From Cysteiniphilum marinum (lineage in GTDB: Bacteria; Pseudomonadota; Gammaproteobacteria; Francisellales; Francisellaceae): a stretch of DNA of 64,000 nt. Numbering within the stretch: position 1 is the first letter of the stretch; every line of letters starts with the position of its first letter. Positions 1 to 10,776 of the stretch are shown piece after piece. Made by a program: the position numbers and the translations under genes. Below the pieces are notes generated by a model, which was not told the origin of the DNA, searched no databases, and worked only from the letters and a program-made list of their open reading frames with translations. The DNA lies in the NCBI RefSeq assembly GCF_014857925.1, contig NZ_JACYVZ010000004.1, forward strand, positions 62,001-126,000. The letters are read 5' to 3'.

Positions 1-1
1 A

Positions 2-1699
2 AAAGACGCTGAATTAATTAGTCATCAGTATATGTTACGTGCTGGCTTAATTCGCAAACTTGCCTCAGGCATTTATCAATGGCTACCTACAGGCATGAAA
101 GTGCTACAAAAAGTTCAAACAATTGTTCGCGAGGAAATGGATAACGCAGGCGCCTGTGAGATTTTAATGCCTAGTATATTGCCTGCTGAGCTATTACAAG
201 AAACGCACCGTTGGCAAAAATTCGGTCCTGAGCTTCTCAAAATACAAGATCGCCACCAGCGTGATTTTTGCTATGGACCAACACATGAAGAGCCGATTGT
301 TGACATTGCACGCAAAGAAATTAAAAGCTATAAACAATTACCCCTTAATCTATATCAAATCCAAACAAAATTCCGCGATGAGATACGTCCACGCTTTGGT
401 GTGATGCGCTCACGTGAATTTATTATGAAAGACGCTTATTCATTTCATAGCAATTATGATTGCTTAGAACACACCTATCAGAAAATGCATCAAGCATATT
501 GTAATATCTTAACGCGTATGGGGCTTAAGTTTCGTGTCGTTAATGCTGATGCTGGTGCCATTGGTGGCAGCAAAACACATGAGTTTCAAGTACTTGCCGC
601 AGCAGGCGAAGATATTGTTTGCTACAGCAATCAAAGTGATTATGCTGCCAACATTGAAATGGCAGAGTATTTAAAGCCAGATCTCACAACACGCAAGTCT
701 CCTTCTCAATCACTTGAAAAGATCGCAACACCTAACTTAAAAACCATTAGCGATATTTGTCAGCAGTTTGACTTATCACCTGAAAACACGATCAAAACAA
801 TTATTATCAAGGACAGTGATAATACACTCTTTGCCTTAGTGCTACGTGGAGATCATGAGTTAAATGAGATCAAAATCGAAAAGTTACCTCAGATAAACGC
901 ACCTTTTACTTTTGCCACCGAAGCCGAAATACAACAAGCATTTAATGCGAATATCGGCTCTTTAGGTCCTGTTAATTCACCGATTAAAGTGATTGCTGAT
1001 CATAGCGCTGTCATGTTACACGACTTTGTATGTGGTGCTAATGAAGATGACTTCCATTTCTTTGGTGCAAACTGGGATCGCGACATTAAAGGCTATGATG
1101 TTGCTGATCTTCGCAATGTGGTTGTCGGCGATATATCTCCTGATGGTAAAGGTACACTTGAGCTTACCAGCGGCATTGAAGTTGGGCATATTTTCCAACT
1201 GGGTGATAATTATTCCAAAGCGATGAATGCGAATATTCTAGATGAAAATGGTAAAAAGCAAGACCTTATCATGGGCTGCTATGGTTTTGGTGTCACACGG
1301 ATTGTTGCAGCAGCAATCGAGCAATCGCATGATGATAATGGCATTATTTGGCCAAGTGAGATCGCGCCGTATGACATCTCGATCATTCCAATGAATATGC
1401 ATAAATCAGCTAAAGTCTTTGAGGTTGCCAATAAACTTTATAATGACCTTAGAGCTGCCGGCTTTGATGTGTTATTTGATGATCGCAAAGAACGCCCTGG
1501 TATTATGTTTGCTGATGCGGATTTAATCGGTGCGCCACATCAACTTATCATTGGTGAACGCGGACTAGAAAATGACATCATCGAATACAAATGCCGTAAA
1601 ACACAACAAAAATCTGAGATCTCTTATACCATTGACGCTGTGTTGCAAAGGGTCTGCGCTAAGCAAACTGGCAAAGCAAAATTAAGCCCATGCCACTAA
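2..1699 (+). CDS. proS: Prolyl-tRNA synthetase, 5' end cut by window edge
   Basis: Class II aminoacyl-tRNA synthetase that charges tRNA-Pro in the cytoplasm. The reading frame is open from base 2 and its first codons ([10 protein letters not shown]) match the family upstream of the first ATG at 32, so the true start lies outside the window, probably about 20 codons away. Visible are the motif 2 block ([19 protein letters not shown]), the insertion (editing) domain in the middle with SLGPV and [11 protein letters not shown], motif 3 ([17 protein letters not shown]) and a C-terminal anticodon-binding domain. About 565 residues are visible, close to the 572 of the E. coli type. The bacterial INS-containing architecture is intact. 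Confidence 0.97.
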   Translation, partial: KDAELISHQYMLRAGLIRKLASGIYQWLPTGMKVLQKVQTIVREEMDNAGACEILMPSILPAELLQETHRWQKFGPELLKIQDRHQRDFCYGPTHEEPIVDIARKEIKSYKQLPLNLYQIQTKFRDEIRPRFGVMRSREFIMKDAYSFHSNYDCLEHTYQKMHQAYCNILTRMGLKFRVVNADAGAIGGSKTHEFQVLAAAGEDIVCYSNQSDYAANIEMAEYLKPDLTTRKSPSQSLEKIATPNLKTISDICQQFDLSPENTIKTIIIKDSDNTLFALVLRGDHELNEIKIEKLPQINAPFTFATEAEIQQAFNANIGSLGPVNSPIKVIADHSAVMLHDFVCGANEDDFHFFGANWDRDIKGYDVADLRNVVVGDISPDGKGTLELTSGIEVGHIFQLGDNYSKAMNANILDENGKKQDLIMGCYGFGVTRIVAAAIEQSHDDNGIIWPSEIAPYDISIIPMNMHKSAKVFEVANKLYNDLRAAGFDVLFDDRKERPGIMFADADLIGAPHQLIIGERGLENDIIEYKCRKTQQKSEISYTIDAVLQRVCAKQTGKAKLSPCH

Positions 1700-1806
1700 C
1701 CTAATTTAGTTTATGCAGGGTACAACCCATCGCAAACCATTTTGACTTTCTCTTATCCTCACTTACAATAACACGCATTGAAAATGCTTTATTATTTGAT
1801 TTTGTT

Positions 1807-2781
1807 ATGTCAAACAACCATCCTTTTGCTCAAGACGCACTAAAAACAATTAATCTAGAAATAGAAACGCTTGAACAGCTTAAAAAACATATTGATGATA
1901 GTTTCATCGCCGCATGTGAGTTGATTCTCAAATGTCAGGGCCGCGTGATTATCATCGGCATGGGCAAATCAGGCCATATCGCCTCAAAGATTGCAGCGAC
2001 TCTTGCCAGCACGGGAACACCTGCATTCTTCGTCCATCCGGCTGAGGCGGGGCACGGTGATTTTGGCATGATCACACGTCAAGATATCGTCATTGCCATT
2101 TCAAACTCTGGTTCAACCCCTGAGCTAACCTCATTAATCCCGATGATTAAGCGCCTTGATATCCCACTTATCGCCATATCTAGCAAACCGCAGTCAGCAT
2201 TGGCGCAAGCAGCAGACATTGCCCTTAACCTCGGTGTTGAAAAGGAAGCTTGTCCACACAATTTAGCACCCACATCAAGTACAACAGCAACATTGGTACT
2301 GGGTGATGCCTTAGCGATTGCGTTATTAAATGCTAAAAACTTTAGTGCGGAAGACTTTGCTAACTCACACCCAAGTGGTGCATTAGGCAAGCGTTTGCTG
2401 TTAAAAGTATCCGATCTTATGAAAAGCGGTACATCTCTGCCCATTGTTACATCTCAAAGCACATTAGAAGATGCTATTTTAGAGATCAGCTCTAAAGGCT
2501 TAGGAATGACACTTATATCTGATGATAACAAAACACTCAATGGCATTTTTACCGATGGTGATTTGCGTAGAATCTTTCAACAATCCCTTTATCAAAAAGG
2601 GCTCAATATCTCTGATGTTATGGGCAAAAGACCAAAGACAATTACCGAAGATGCGATGGCAATTGAAGCATTAAGCCTTATGAATCAATTGAAAATTACC
2701 ACATTAGCGGTTTTGAATCATCAAAATGAAATTGCTGGGATTATCCATATGCATGACTTAGTGCGTGAAGGCATTGCCTAA
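1807..2781 (+). CDS. kdsD: Arabinose-5-phosphate isomerase (KdsD/KpsF family)
   Basis: Isomerises ribulose 5-phosphate to arabinose 5-phosphate, the first step toward Kdo in lipopolysaccharide synthesis. An N-terminal SIS domain (about residues 35-170) carries GMGKSGHIASKIAATLAS and the EAGHGDFGMI segment. Two CBS domains follow (about 205-324). The length of 324 is normal for the family. No other Kdo genes are adjacent, which favours the housekeeping KdsD over the capsule-cluster KpsF, though sequence alone does not separate them. It stands alone between proS and a convergent Fis-like gene. Confidence 0.95.
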   Translation: MSNNHPFAQDALKTINLEIETLEQLKKHIDDSFIAACELILKCQGRVIIIGMGKSGHIASKIAATLASTGTPAFFVHPAEAGHGDFGMITRQDIVIAISNSGSTPELTSLIPMIKRLDIPLIAISSKPQSALAQAADIALNLGVEKEACPHNLAPTSSTTATLVLGDALAIALLNAKNFSAEDFANSHPSGALGKRLLLKVSDLMKSGTSLPIVTSQSTLEDAILEISSKGLGMTLISDDNKTLNGIFTDGDLRRIFQQSLYQKGLNISDVMGKRPKTITEDAMAIEALSLMNQLKITTLAVLNHQNEIAGIIHMHDLVREGIA

Positions 2782-2798
2782 GTAAGTAGATAACTTTA

Positions 2799-2857
2799 AT
2801 TACCCCTCACCCGCGCAGCCTACGCTGCACGACCTCTCCCGCATGGGTCGAGGTAAT
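2799..2857. repeat. Palindromic dispersed repeat, possible bidirectional terminator
   Basis: The intergenic space between the convergent kdsD and Fis-like genes holds an imperfect hairpin opening with ATTACC and closing with GGTAAT. Two smaller stems nest inside: GCAGC-ctac-GCTGC and ACCTC...GAGGT. The text (cctcaccc...gggtcgaggt) resembles a widespread short palindromic repeat known from many gammaproteobacteria. It could end transcription from both sides; this is inferred from position and structure. Confidence 0.5.
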
Positions 2858-2883
2858 CATTACTGCAACTTTTTTCATTATGA

Positions 2884-3141
2884 CTAACTTGAAAAATCCA
2901 ATACAAAAATATCATACTTTTTGATTTTAGATTTCAAAGTCGCAGGACTTATGCCCAATACTTCAGCGGTATTACTTAAATGAAATCCAGTATATGCTAA
3001 AGTTGCCTCAATTAAGCCGCGTTCAATTTCCTCAGTGACTAGATTTAACATAAAACGTGGCTCATCTTGCGGATTACGTCTTGCTTCTTCATAACGCATC
3101 TCAGCAATGGCATAAATAAATCTTTCTATATTACTACTCAT
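2884..3141 (-). CDS. Fis-family small DNA-binding protein
   Basis: An 85-residue protein ending in a Fis-type helix-turn-helix, NTAEVLGISPATLKSKIKKY (about residues 57-76), preceded by the two helices usual for Fis-like proteins. Fis-family proteins bend DNA and modulate promoters and recombination. An AAGGA ribosome site lies just upstream of the ATG. It is shorter than E. coli Fis (98 residues) and not linked to dusB as fis often is, so I do not assign the symbol. It could be a Fis paralogue or the detached C-terminal domain of an NtrC-type regulator. Confidence 0.75.
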   Translation of the reverse strand: MSSNIERFIYAIAEMRYEEARRNPQDEPRFMLNLVTEEIERGLIEATLAYTGFHLSNTAEVLGISPATLKSKIKKYDIFVLDFSS

Positions 3142-3343
3142 GACGAATATCCTTATCTAAGTTTGTTACCTCTCTTGTAATTTAAAGATAGAATCAAATT
3201 TAAAGCTTGCATAAAGAGATCAACACTTTGATGCTTGCGTTTTCGCTGAAATAACTGTAGTCAAATTGCTATGTTTTAATGTCACAAAGATGCATTGCTT
3301 TGCTATCATGACTTGTGTTTGAATTGAAATTAGCGACCTTACG

Positions 3344-5365
3344 ATGCACTTAGAGAGAAAACAAAATGCCTTTGAACTCCATACAAACTACACTCCCGCG
3401 GGAGATCAGCCAACGGCAATTGCATCCTTAACTCAAGGTTTGAAAGAAGGCTTAAAACATCAAACATTACTTGGTGTCACCGGCTCTGGGAAAACCTATA
3501 CAGTGGCTAATGTCATTGAAAGTGTTCAGCGCCCTACTTTGATTCTTGCACACAATAAAACACTTGCTGCACAATTATATGCCGAGATGAAACAGTTTTT
3601 CCCAAAGAATGCCGTTGAATATTTTGTATCGTATTATGATTATTATCAGCCAGAAGCTTATGTTGCTGCATCAGATACTTATATTGAAAAAGATTCATCG
3701 ATTAATGAACATGTTGAGCAAATGCGTTTATCAGCCACCAAAGCGATTTTAGAACGCCAAGATGTAATTATTGTGGCCACTGTATCAGCAATCTATGGCT
3801 TGGGCGATCCTGAGCAGTATATGCAAATGCTACTGCATCTTAAAGCAGGTGAGCAAATCGATCAACGCAGTATTTTAAGACGCTTGAGTGACATGCAGTA
3901 TCATCGCAATGATATGGATTTCTCACGTGGAACATATCGTGTGCGTGGCGAAGTTATCGATATATTTCCTGCAGATTCTGATAAAGATGCCGTAAGAGTT
4001 GAGCTATTTGATGATGAGATTGAGAGTATTAAACTCATCGATCCACTTACTGGCAAAATCACAGCAAACACCTATCGCGCAACCATATTTCCAAGTACAC
4101 ATTATGTCAGCTCAAAAGAGCGCCAAAAAAGCATGGTGGAAGAAATCAAAGATGAATTACGTGAGCGTGTTGCGTATTTTCAAAAAGAAAACCGCTTGAT
4201 TGAAGCACAACGCATTGAGCAGCGCACATTATATGATATTGAAATGATTAATGAACTGGGTTACTGCACAGGTATTGAGAATTATTCACGCCTTTTGTCG
4301 GCTCGCGCACCAGGTGAGCCACCACCGACATTATTGGATTATTTACCGCAAAATGCATTTATTGTAATTGACGAATCACATGTCACCATACCGCAATTTG
4401 GCGGCATGTACAAAGGAGATCGCTCACGCAAAGAAAATCTTGTTAATTATGGCTTTCGTCTGCCTTCAGCATTAGACAATCGTCCACTTAAATTTCATGA
4501 GTTCGAGGCATTAGTTACCCAAGCAATTTATGTTTCAGCTACACCTGCTGATTATGAGAAAGAACATCAACAAAATATAGCTGAACAAGTTGTGCGTCCA
4601 ACAGGATTACTTGACCCGCTAGTTGAAGTCAGACCTGTAAACATACAAGTAGAAGATGCCTTATCTGAGATAAACAAAGCAGTGGAAAAAGATGAGCGCA
4701 TTCTTATCACAACCCTTACTAAGCGTATGGCTGAGGATCTCACGGACTATTTATCTGAACACGGGGTTAATGTCCGTTATCTTCATGCGGATGTTGACAC
4801 CGTTGAGCGTGTTGAGATTATTCGCGATCTACGCATGGGCGTCTTTGATGTATTGGTTGGTATCAATCTATTACGTGAAGGTTTAGACATGCCTGAGGTC
4901 AGCACGGTTTTAATCTTTGATGCGGATAAGGAAGGTTTCTTAAGATCAGAGCGCTCACTGATTCAGACTATTGGTCGTGCTGCACGTCACGTTAATGGCA
5001 AGGCCATTTTATATGCCGAGGTGATTACCGGATCAATGCAACGCGCGATGGATGAAACATTGCGGCGGCGCAACAAACAACAGCAATTTAATATTGATCA
5101 CGATATTACGCCGACATCTATTAAAAAGAAGGTTGGAGATCTGTTAGAACTATCACCTGAATTTGGAAAAAAAGCAGCCAAAAATAATGCCCGTAAAAAG
5201 GTTAAAGATATTGCCATTGATGAGATTCTTGGTGTGAAAGAAGCCGTGACACTCGTTAAGAAACTTGAAAAAACAATGAAAGAACATGCGCGCAATCTTG
5301 AATTTGAACAAGCAGGAAAAATGCGTGACCAAATCAAAACCATCAAAGAAAGGTACTTATTGTAG
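3344..5365 (+). CDS. uvrB: Excinuclease ABC subunit B
   Basis: DNA damage recognition helicase of nucleotide excision repair; it takes DNA from UvrA and recruits UvrC. Walker A is GVTGSGKTY near residue 45. The beta-hairpin region [11 protein letters not shown], the DEAD-box-like DESH box, helicase motifs V and VI ([21 protein letters not shown]) and a C-terminal UVR motif ([20 protein letters not shown]) are all present. The length of 673 residues matches E. coli UvrB. Complete, with no sign of damage. Confidence 0.98.
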   Translation: MHLERKQNAFELHTNYTPAGDQPTAIASLTQGLKEGLKHQTLLGVTGSGKTYTVANVIESVQRPTLILAHNKTLAAQLYAEMKQFFPKNAVEYFVSYYDYYQPEAYVAASDTYIEKDSSINEHVEQMRLSATKAILERQDVIIVATVSAIYGLGDPEQYMQMLLHLKAGEQIDQRSILRRLSDMQYHRNDMDFSRGTYRVRGEVIDIFPADSDKDAVRVELFDDEIESIKLIDPLTGKITANTYRATIFPSTHYVSSKERQKSMVEEIKDELRERVAYFQKENRLIEAQRIEQRTLYDIEMINELGYCTGIENYSRLLSARAPGEPPPTLLDYLPQNAFIVIDESHVTIPQFGGMYKGDRSRKENLVNYGFRLPSALDNRPLKFHEFEALVTQAIYVSATPADYEKEHQQNIAEQVVRPTGLLDPLVEVRPVNIQVEDALSEINKAVEKDERILITTLTKRMAEDLTDYLSEHGVNVRYLHADVDTVERVEIIRDLRMGVFDVLVGINLLREGLDMPEVSTVLIFDADKEGFLRSERSLIQTIGRAARHVNGKAILYAEVITGSMQRAMDETLRRRNKQQQFNIDHDITPTSIKKKVGDLLELSPEFGKKAAKNNARKKVKDIAIDEILGVKEAVTLVKKLEKTMKEHARNLEFEQAGKMRDQIKTIKERYLL

Positions 5366-5499
5366 ACAGTTAATGACTTTATAATTGACTAAAATGGCGT
5401 ATTTTTTACAAGATTTGAGAAAAAATCTACTTATCTATGGTTAATATCTCACAAATTTGTGCTACAATCTCTGCATTACAATAGCTACAACGGTGTACG

Positions 5500-5712
5500 A
5501 TGAGATTTTTACTATGTCTTGCAGCATTCGCAACAATGCTCTACAGCAACAGCTATGCAGCAGAGCGAATAATCACAGAGATGAATATTCCAACAACGCT
5601 ATCATTTATTCCACAAATTGTACAAGATCACCCAATCATTGCGCTCGTTGTTGCACTTACTGTTATCTCTTATCTGATCCTACGCATTCGCAGATTTCTT
5701 AGAAGCAAATAG
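5500..5712 (+). CDS. Small secreted or membrane protein, unknown
   Basis: A 70-residue ORF with a convincing N-terminal signal sequence (LLCLAAFATMLYSNSYAAE) and a second hydrophobic helix, IIALVVALTVISYLILRIRR, ending in basic residues as for a single transmembrane anchor with a cytoplasmic tail. No family is recognised. It stands alone between uvrB and glnD with a weak ribosome site, so the call rests on composition only. Confidence 0.5.
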   Translation: MRFLLCLAAFATMLYSNSYAAERIITEMNIPTTLSFIPQIVQDHPIIALVVALTVISYLILRIRRFLRSK

Positions 5713-5723
5713 CCCTGTCTAAT

Positions 5724-5778
5724 AGCTACACCATTCGTTAATCATTTGCGATGTTTCATTGCCTAGCAGTTTGTAATG
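5724..5778. repeat. Degenerate relic of the 9.25-kb inverted-repeat family
   Basis: The segment reading ...aatcatttgcgatgtttcattgc...cagtttgtaatgag resembles the left arm of the inverted-repeat element at 9248-9411 (aatcattttgcggtgttt...). It is weakly conserved and called only by eye. Confidence 0.35.
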
Positions 5779-5824
5779 AGTATAAAATCTAGAGTTATTC
5801 TTATCGTAAGCTTTTATCTACATC

Positions 5825-8374
5825 ATGATGAAACAACACTGCCAGAGTATTATGCACGATGTCACAGAGATTTTTCTTAAGAAAAAACACTCTATCTATA
5901 AGACATTGCTCATTTATAGTAAGCGCATCGATAAACTATTGATAGAATATTTTCCGCAACAAATAGCCCATATTTCTCTGATCGCCATTGGTGGCTATGG
6001 TCGTCAGGATCGCGCTTTATATTCAGATCTTGATTTATTGTTTTTGGCGGAAAATGACCAGGCACTAGAAAGTCCCGAACTTTTGGCATTTATTCAGGAA
6101 TTACAAAGTTTGCCAATTAAAGTTGGCTATTCAACTCATAGCATTAACAGCATCATACAGTGTGCCAATGATGACATTAATTTACTTACTGCTATTTTGG
6201 ATGCGCGTTTTATCTGTGGCAATAACACACTATTTGACACATTTAAGTCATTGGTTGAAAGCAAACAAAATCTTCCTGTTCATCGAGATTTTATTTATAG
6301 CAAATATGCTGAGCAAATTGATCGTGACAATAACTTCCCAATTAACCAACAGCCCGATCTTAAAAATACTGTGGGCAATCTGCGCTACTTACAAAGTATT
6401 CACTGGCTATTGATTTACCTTCATCCTAATGTCAATTTACATTACCTTGTTGAGCATCACTATATTACTGCAGACGAGCTAACGAGTTTAAGTAAGGCAC
6501 ATCGTTTACTTTCTGCTATTCGCTTTTATTTGCATATTTTGTATCAGCGTGAGCAAAACGCCTTGCTAATCGATAAGCAACTTATGGTTGCTGATTTTTT
6601 TGGCTTCAAGCACAAGAAGCCACATAAAAGCATTGAGCTATTTATGCAGCATTATTACAACAGTATTCGTCATGTTAAGCTTATCAATCGTATTATTTTC
6701 CACGAGCTAATGGCATCACAAGTAACCAGCAATGAGATCGCACTTAGCGAAGGTTTTAGTATTTATGGTGGTATTTTAAAGCATGCACAAAACGACTACC
6801 CTAGCCATATAAATAATATTTTGATGCCTTTTAAATATTTTTGCCAACACAAAGAGATTAAAACACTTGATGCCCATATCGTTCGCAACATACTGCAACT
6901 ACTTTCACAATCATCTAAAAAAAACTTTCTTTCTAACCAAACATTACAGCAACAATTTTTAGCGATTTTCACTTACCCATACAATATCAAAGGTGCGCTA
7001 AGTATTATGATGGATTTAGGGATTGTGGAAAAAATCATTCCAGAGTTTGCCATTAGCAAAGGGCAGATGCAGTTTGATCTATATCATCAATACACTGTTG
7101 ATCGCCATACAATTGAGGTTATTAGCAACCTACGCAACATGCGAACGACGAACTTTGCGCAAGATTTTCCACTAGCCTATCAAGTGATGCTTAAACATCC
7201 CGCGCAACGATTATTGTATATCGCCGCATTCTTTCATGATATTGGCAAAGGATCCGGTGTCGATCATAGTAAGTTCGGTGCACGTCTTGTGCAAAAATAT
7301 GCTGAAACTTGGCGTTTAAAACAAGATGAGATCCATTTGCTATCATGGTTGGTTAAACATCATTTGGCATTTTCGAGAATGGTCAAAAAAGAAGATATTT
7401 ATGATGGTGCGATTATCACGCAATTTGCTGAATTTTGCCAAAGCCAATACTATCTGGATAGCTTGTTTCTTTTGACCATTGCCGATATTAAAGGTACCAA
7501 CCCCACATTGTGGAAGCGTTGGCAACAGACGATGTTTGAGCATCTGTATACGCGCACTAGTGAGTTATTAAGCAAATCCGTCAACTTATCACTTAAAGAG
7601 CAAGTAAACGAAACGCAAAAGAAAGTTTTGGCACAGCTCGAATGCACTGATCACAATGCAATTAAAGCATTATGGCAATACCTACCTGCGCGTTACTTTA
7701 CAGAACAGGCATTAGCCACCTTGATATGGCAAAACAACTTACTCTACCAATATGTGATAGAGAACAACCAGTCCCTATCAATCCATACGCACTTTGATCA
7801 CAGTTTGAATCAAACGCTATTACTTATTTTAGCTTCAGATAAAGAGATTAGACTGTCTGCACTCTGCTACTTGCTATATAAAGCAAGCATCAACATCACG
7901 GAAGCAAGTTTTTTTAAGCTCCTTGAGAATAAAATGATTTATCAATTTAACGTCACGAATTTAAATTATCATCCATTGCAAAGCGAGCAAGAACTACTAT
8001 GGCTAGAGCAACATTTAAAAGCACAGTTGACACATCAAAAAATTGATTATAAACCGGCTAAATTAAATGCATTAGTCGATAAATCAACCACAAAGCGCCT
8101 TAAGAAAAACATTCAATGGCTCAGCCCTCGACATAAAAGCTATAGCAAAGTAATCGTAAAACACCCTGATCGACCAGGACTGTTAGCCGCCCTTTGTTAT
8201 TTCTTTGAAATACACAATCTCCGTATTATTCGTGCACGGATTCACACATCAGGATTCTCAATTGAAGACAGTTTTTATATTACAGATAGTAATGATCAAG
8301 CCATTGCAAAACAAAGTAAGCGTCAATTACTGACACATAAATTTTTGAAATACCTAAAGACACTGGATGAGTAA
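5825..8374 (+). CDS. glnD: Bifunctional uridylyltransferase/uridylyl-removing enzyme GlnD
   Basis: Senses glutamine and modifies PII proteins, controlling nitrogen metabolism. The nucleotidyltransferase domain shows GGYGRQDRALYSDLDLLFL near residue 55. The uridylyl-removing HD domain shows FFHDIGKGSGVDHSKFG near residue 470. ACT sequence is clear at the C terminus (VKHPDRPGLLAALCYFFE). At 849 residues it is slightly shorter than the E. coli protein (890). The stop is 1 bp from the stop of the convergent fabI gene. Confidence 0.96.
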   Translation: MMKQHCQSIMHDVTEIFLKKKHSIYKTLLIYSKRIDKLLIEYFPQQIAHISLIAIGGYGRQDRALYSDLDLLFLAENDQALESPELLAFIQELQSLPIKVGYSTHSINSIIQCANDDINLLTAILDARFICGNNTLFDTFKSLVESKQNLPVHRDFIYSKYAEQIDRDNNFPINQQPDLKNTVGNLRYLQSIHWLLIYLHPNVNLHYLVEHHYITADELTSLSKAHRLLSAIRFYLHILYQREQNALLIDKQLMVADFFGFKHKKPHKSIELFMQHYYNSIRHVKLINRIIFHELMASQVTSNEIALSEGFSIYGGILKHAQNDYPSHINNILMPFKYFCQHKEIKTLDAHIVRNILQLLSQSSKKNFLSNQTLQQQFLAIFTYPYNIKGALSIMMDLGIVEKIIPEFAISKGQMQFDLYHQYTVDRHTIEVISNLRNMRTTNFAQDFPLAYQVMLKHPAQRLLYIAAFFHDIGKGSGVDHSKFGARLVQKYAETWRLKQDEIHLLSWLVKHHLAFSRMVKKEDIYDGAIITQFAEFCQSQYYLDSLFLLTIADIKGTNPTLWKRWQQTMFEHLYTRTSELLSKSVNLSLKEQVNETQKKVLAQLECTDHNAIKALWQYLPARYFTEQALATLIWQNNLLYQYVIENNQSLSIHTHFDHSLNQTLLLILASDKEIRLSALCYLLYKASINITEASFFKLLENKMIYQFNVTNLNYHPLQSEQELLWLEQHLKAQLTHQKIDYKPAKLNALVDKSTTKRLKKNIQWLSPRHKSYSKVIVKHPDRPGLLAALCYFFEIHNLRIIRARIHTSGFSIEDSFYITDSNDQAIAKQSKRQLLTHKFLKYLKTLDE

Positions 8375-8375
8375 A

Positions 8376-9164
8376 TTACTCCATCCCACCCATGCTCACA
8401 CAATGATAACCGGCATCAACATATACCACTTCACCAGTAATGCCGCTGGCAAGATCAGATGCTAAAAATGCCACTGTGTTGCCGACTTCAATAATATCAA
8501 CATTACGCTTAAGCGGTGCCACTTGCGCATTATAATCTAACATTTTTCTAAAGCTCTTAATCCCTGACGCTGCCAATGTGCGAATTGGTCCTGCTGAAAC
8601 GGCATTGGCACGAATACCTTCAGCACCTAAGGATAATGCAGTATAACGCACGGTTGCCTCAAGTGACGCTTTGGCAATCCCCATCGTGTTATAGCTTGGC
8701 ATCGCACGTTCTGCACCTAAATAAGTTAATGTCACTAGAGAGCCATTACGATTTTGCATCATGCTACGTCCCGCCTTTGCTAATGCCGCAAAGCTGTAAG
8801 CACTAATATCATGTGCAACCTTAAAGCCTTCGCGATTAACCGCTGAAATAAAATCACCCTCAAGCTGATCAGCTGGCGCATAAGCTACTGAATGGATAAT
8901 GCTATCTAAGCCATCCCATTTTTTGCCAAGCTCAACAAATACATTATCGATTTGCTCATCATTGGTAACATCACATTCAATTAATGCCGCTGGATTGTAA
9001 TGTGCAGTCAACTTCTCAATACGCTCTTTAAAACGCTCATTTTGATAAGTAAATGCAAGCTCAGCACCCTCGCGATGCATAGCCTCCGCAACACCGTAGG
9101 CAATCGACTTATTACTTAAAAGACCGACGATTAAAACTTTTTTACCTGTTAAAAAACCCATCAT
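8376..9164 (-). CDS. fabI: Enoyl-ACP reductase (NADH), FabI type
   Basis: Catalyses the last reduction of each fatty-acid elongation cycle. The Rossmann fold is the FabI-type SDR variant: [20 protein letters not shown] at the cofactor site and the Y-x6-K catalytic pair in [12 protein letters not shown], rather than the Y-x3-K of ordinary SDRs. 262 residues is the normal length. Two adjacent ATG codons (9164 and 9161) follow an AAGGA site and either could be used. Confidence 0.97.
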   Translation of the reverse strand: MMGFLTGKKVLIVGLLSNKSIAYGVAEAMHREGAELAFTYQNERFKERIEKLTAHYNPAALIECDVTNDEQIDNVFVELGKKWDGLDSIIHSVAYAPADQLEGDFISAVNREGFKVAHDISAYSFAALAKAGRSMMQNRNGSLVTLTYLGAERAMPSYNTMGIAKASLEATVRYTALSLGAEGIRANAVSAGPIRTLAASGIKSFRKMLDYNAQVAPLKRNVDIIEVGNTVAFLASDLASGITGEVVYVDAGYHCVSMGGME

Positions 9165-9247
9165 GTTTCCTTTTGTTTTAATGATATGCTTAATTGGCGC
9201 TTATTATGCAATAATTTCTTAAATTACGCAGCACCTAACATAGCATA

Positions 9248-9411
9248 TACCCACCACAAATCATTTTGCGGTGTTTAGTTGCAAAGCAATTTGTGAGGAT
9301 TTTGACAAGTTGGATTGCAGGCAATAGCTAGGACTATTGCCAAAATTCAACTTGGTAAAAGCAAGGAAAGTGCAAAGCAAGCAATTCTGCAAAATGGTTT
9401 GTGGTGGGTAT
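9248..9411. repeat. Inverted-repeat (MITE-like) element upstream of the LOG gene
   Basis: The 164-bp segment begins ATACCCACCACAAATCATTT and ends AAATGGTTTGTGGTGGGTAT, arms that are nearly perfect inverted copies. Pairing continues inward imperfectly (gcaatagctag/gactattgcc at the tip), so the whole segment could fold into one long hairpin. Partial relatives occur at about 5724, 23406 and 40254. It looks like a non-autonomous mobile or palindromic repeat and has no coding content. Confidence 0.65.
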
Positions 9412-9468
9412 CTACTTACGTTTGTGTTACCATATTTCACTATTACTATGGAATACGATAATAAAAAA

Positions 9469-10206
9469 ATGAACAAAACAAGAAAAACCGTTCACCCTCG
9501 CTCACATACCGATGCAACAACTTATGGCAATGTTCACTTCGACCAATCACGTGCTACTTGGAATATTTTCAAAGTCATGTCAGAGCTCGTCGAAGGTTAT
9601 GAACGCCTAGATGACATTCAACCAGCTGTGAGTATCTTCGGCTCAGCGCGCTTGCCAAGCAGCTCACCTCACTTTAAAGATGCCGAGGAAATTGCCCACA
9701 GATTATCTAATGAAGGCTTTAGCATCATTACTGGCGGCGGTCATGGCATTATGGCTGCAGGTAACATTGGTGCCTCAAAAGGCGAAGGCTTAAGTATTGG
9801 TTTAAATATTCATTTACCTTTTGAACAAGTGCCAAACCAACACCAAGATATCTCTTTGCACTATCGCTACTTCTTCACACGCAAAGCGATGTTTGTCAAA
9901 CACTCAATGGCATATATCGGCATGCCAGGTGGTTTTGGTACATTAGATGAGCTTTTTGATATTGCCACTTTAGTACAAACCAAGAAAAAACGTCATATGC
10001 CAATTATTCTCTTTAATACAAGCTTCTGGGGCGGACTGGTTGAGTGGATTAAGACCAAACTTGTTGCTGAAGGCGTTATTAGTGAGGATGACACTGAGCT
10101 TTTGATTATGACTGATTCCATCGATGAAGTTGTTGAGATTATCAGTGAACATCATAAGCATAATCAACGCCAAGATATCGACAAAAAACCTGAGTTTATT
10201 TTTTAA
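9469..10206 (+). CDS. LOG-family protein (TIGR00730 type)
   Basis: Rossmann-like nucleotide hydrolase of the LONELY GUY family, with PGGFGTLDELFDIATLVQ near residue 150; PGGxGTxxE is the family active-site signature. Family members cleave nucleotide monophosphates to free base and ribose 5-phosphate; the physiological role in gammaproteobacteria is not settled. An open frame extends back to 9337, but that part lies in the inverted-repeat element, so I prefer the ATG at 9469 (MNKTRKTVHPRSH), giving 245 residues. An ATG at 9448 is possible. Confidence 0.88.
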   Translation: MNKTRKTVHPRSHTDATTYGNVHFDQSRATWNIFKVMSELVEGYERLDDIQPAVSIFGSARLPSSSPHFKDAEEIAHRLSNEGFSIITGGGHGIMAAGNIGASKGEGLSIGLNIHLPFEQVPNQHQDISLHYRYFFTRKAMFVKHSMAYIGMPGGFGTLDELFDIATLVQTKKKRHMPIILFNTSFWGGLVEWIKTKLVAEGVISEDDTELLIMTDSIDEVVEIISEHHKHNQRQDIDKKPEFIF

Positions 10207-10232
10207 AACTGAAAGAACATGAGGGAATGACC

Positions 10233-10481
10233 ATGGATTACTTCCATCAAGCCGTGATCAATCTGTATCAAAATATTTATTACGTTATCAGCGCATTCAC
10301 TGTCATCGTGCATCTTGTTTGCACATTAGCAGTCATTCGTGATTTAAACAACTTCACCAAACATAATGTTACGCCGCAAATGATGCCAGGCTTTGCTTGG
10401 ACGATCACTGTCCTAATCAGTGGTGTTTGGGGAATTTTTATCTACTGGATTATGCATCATTCAAGCCTTTCGCGACGCTAG
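10233..10481 (+). CDS. Small two-helix membrane protein
   Basis: 82 residues with two hydrophobic segments (YYVISAFTVIVHLVCTLAVI and WTITVLISGVWGIFIYWIM) separated by a polar loop. The GAGGGA ribosome site fits the ATG at 10233 better than the ATG at 10227. It lies 26 bp after the LOG gene and is probably cotranscribed with it. The layout resembles phospholipase_D-nuclease N-terminal-like or DUF2788-type small membrane proteins, but I do not assign a family with confidence. Confidence 0.7.
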   Translation: MDYFHQAVINLYQNIYYVISAFTVIVHLVCTLAVIRDLNNFTKHNVTPQMMPGFAWTITVLISGVWGIFIYWIMHHSSLSRR

Positions 10482-10536
10482 CAATAAAAAACAATCTTCG
10501 CAATACGGAATGGCGTTGATTTAGGTAGTGGTTCTA

Positions 10537-10776
10537 TCACATCTCATCTTTACTCAAAGGCTTATTATTACTTACATTTTCATCCAAAAAGGCGACTAGC
10601 TCATTTGGTGCCATCTTGACGGTGTTTTTGTTAAGATTCGACATTATTTTAGCTAAAGCAACCCTTTCAGATACTGCGCTCATAACAAACTGATTCATAG
10701 AGACTCCCTCTATCTCAGCAACTTGTTTTAAATCATCATAGATTGAGTTAGGTAATCTTAATGCAAAATTAGCCAT
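10537..10776 (-). CDS. Ribbon-helix-helix type antitoxin of a PIN module
   Basis: 79 residues. The N-terminal half (FALRLPNSIYDDLKQVAEIE, then GVSMNQFVMSAVSERVA) has the beta-strand/helix/helix layout of Arc/HicB-like antitoxins. Its start overlaps the end of the PIN gene by 8 bp, the tight coupling typical of toxin-antitoxin pairs, here in toxin-first order. It presumably neutralises the PIN protein and represses the pair; that is inference from family and context. Confidence 0.8.
   Translation of the reverse strand: MANFALRLPNSIYDDLKQVAEIEGVSMNQFVMSAVSERVALAKIMSNLNKNTVKMAPNELVAFLDENVSNNKPLSKDEM

Noticed and set aside
5457-5702. 81-codon ORF overlapping the small membrane protein gene
   Set aside because: Cys/Asn/His-rich out-of-frame shadow of the 70-codon ORF, which has a good signal sequence.
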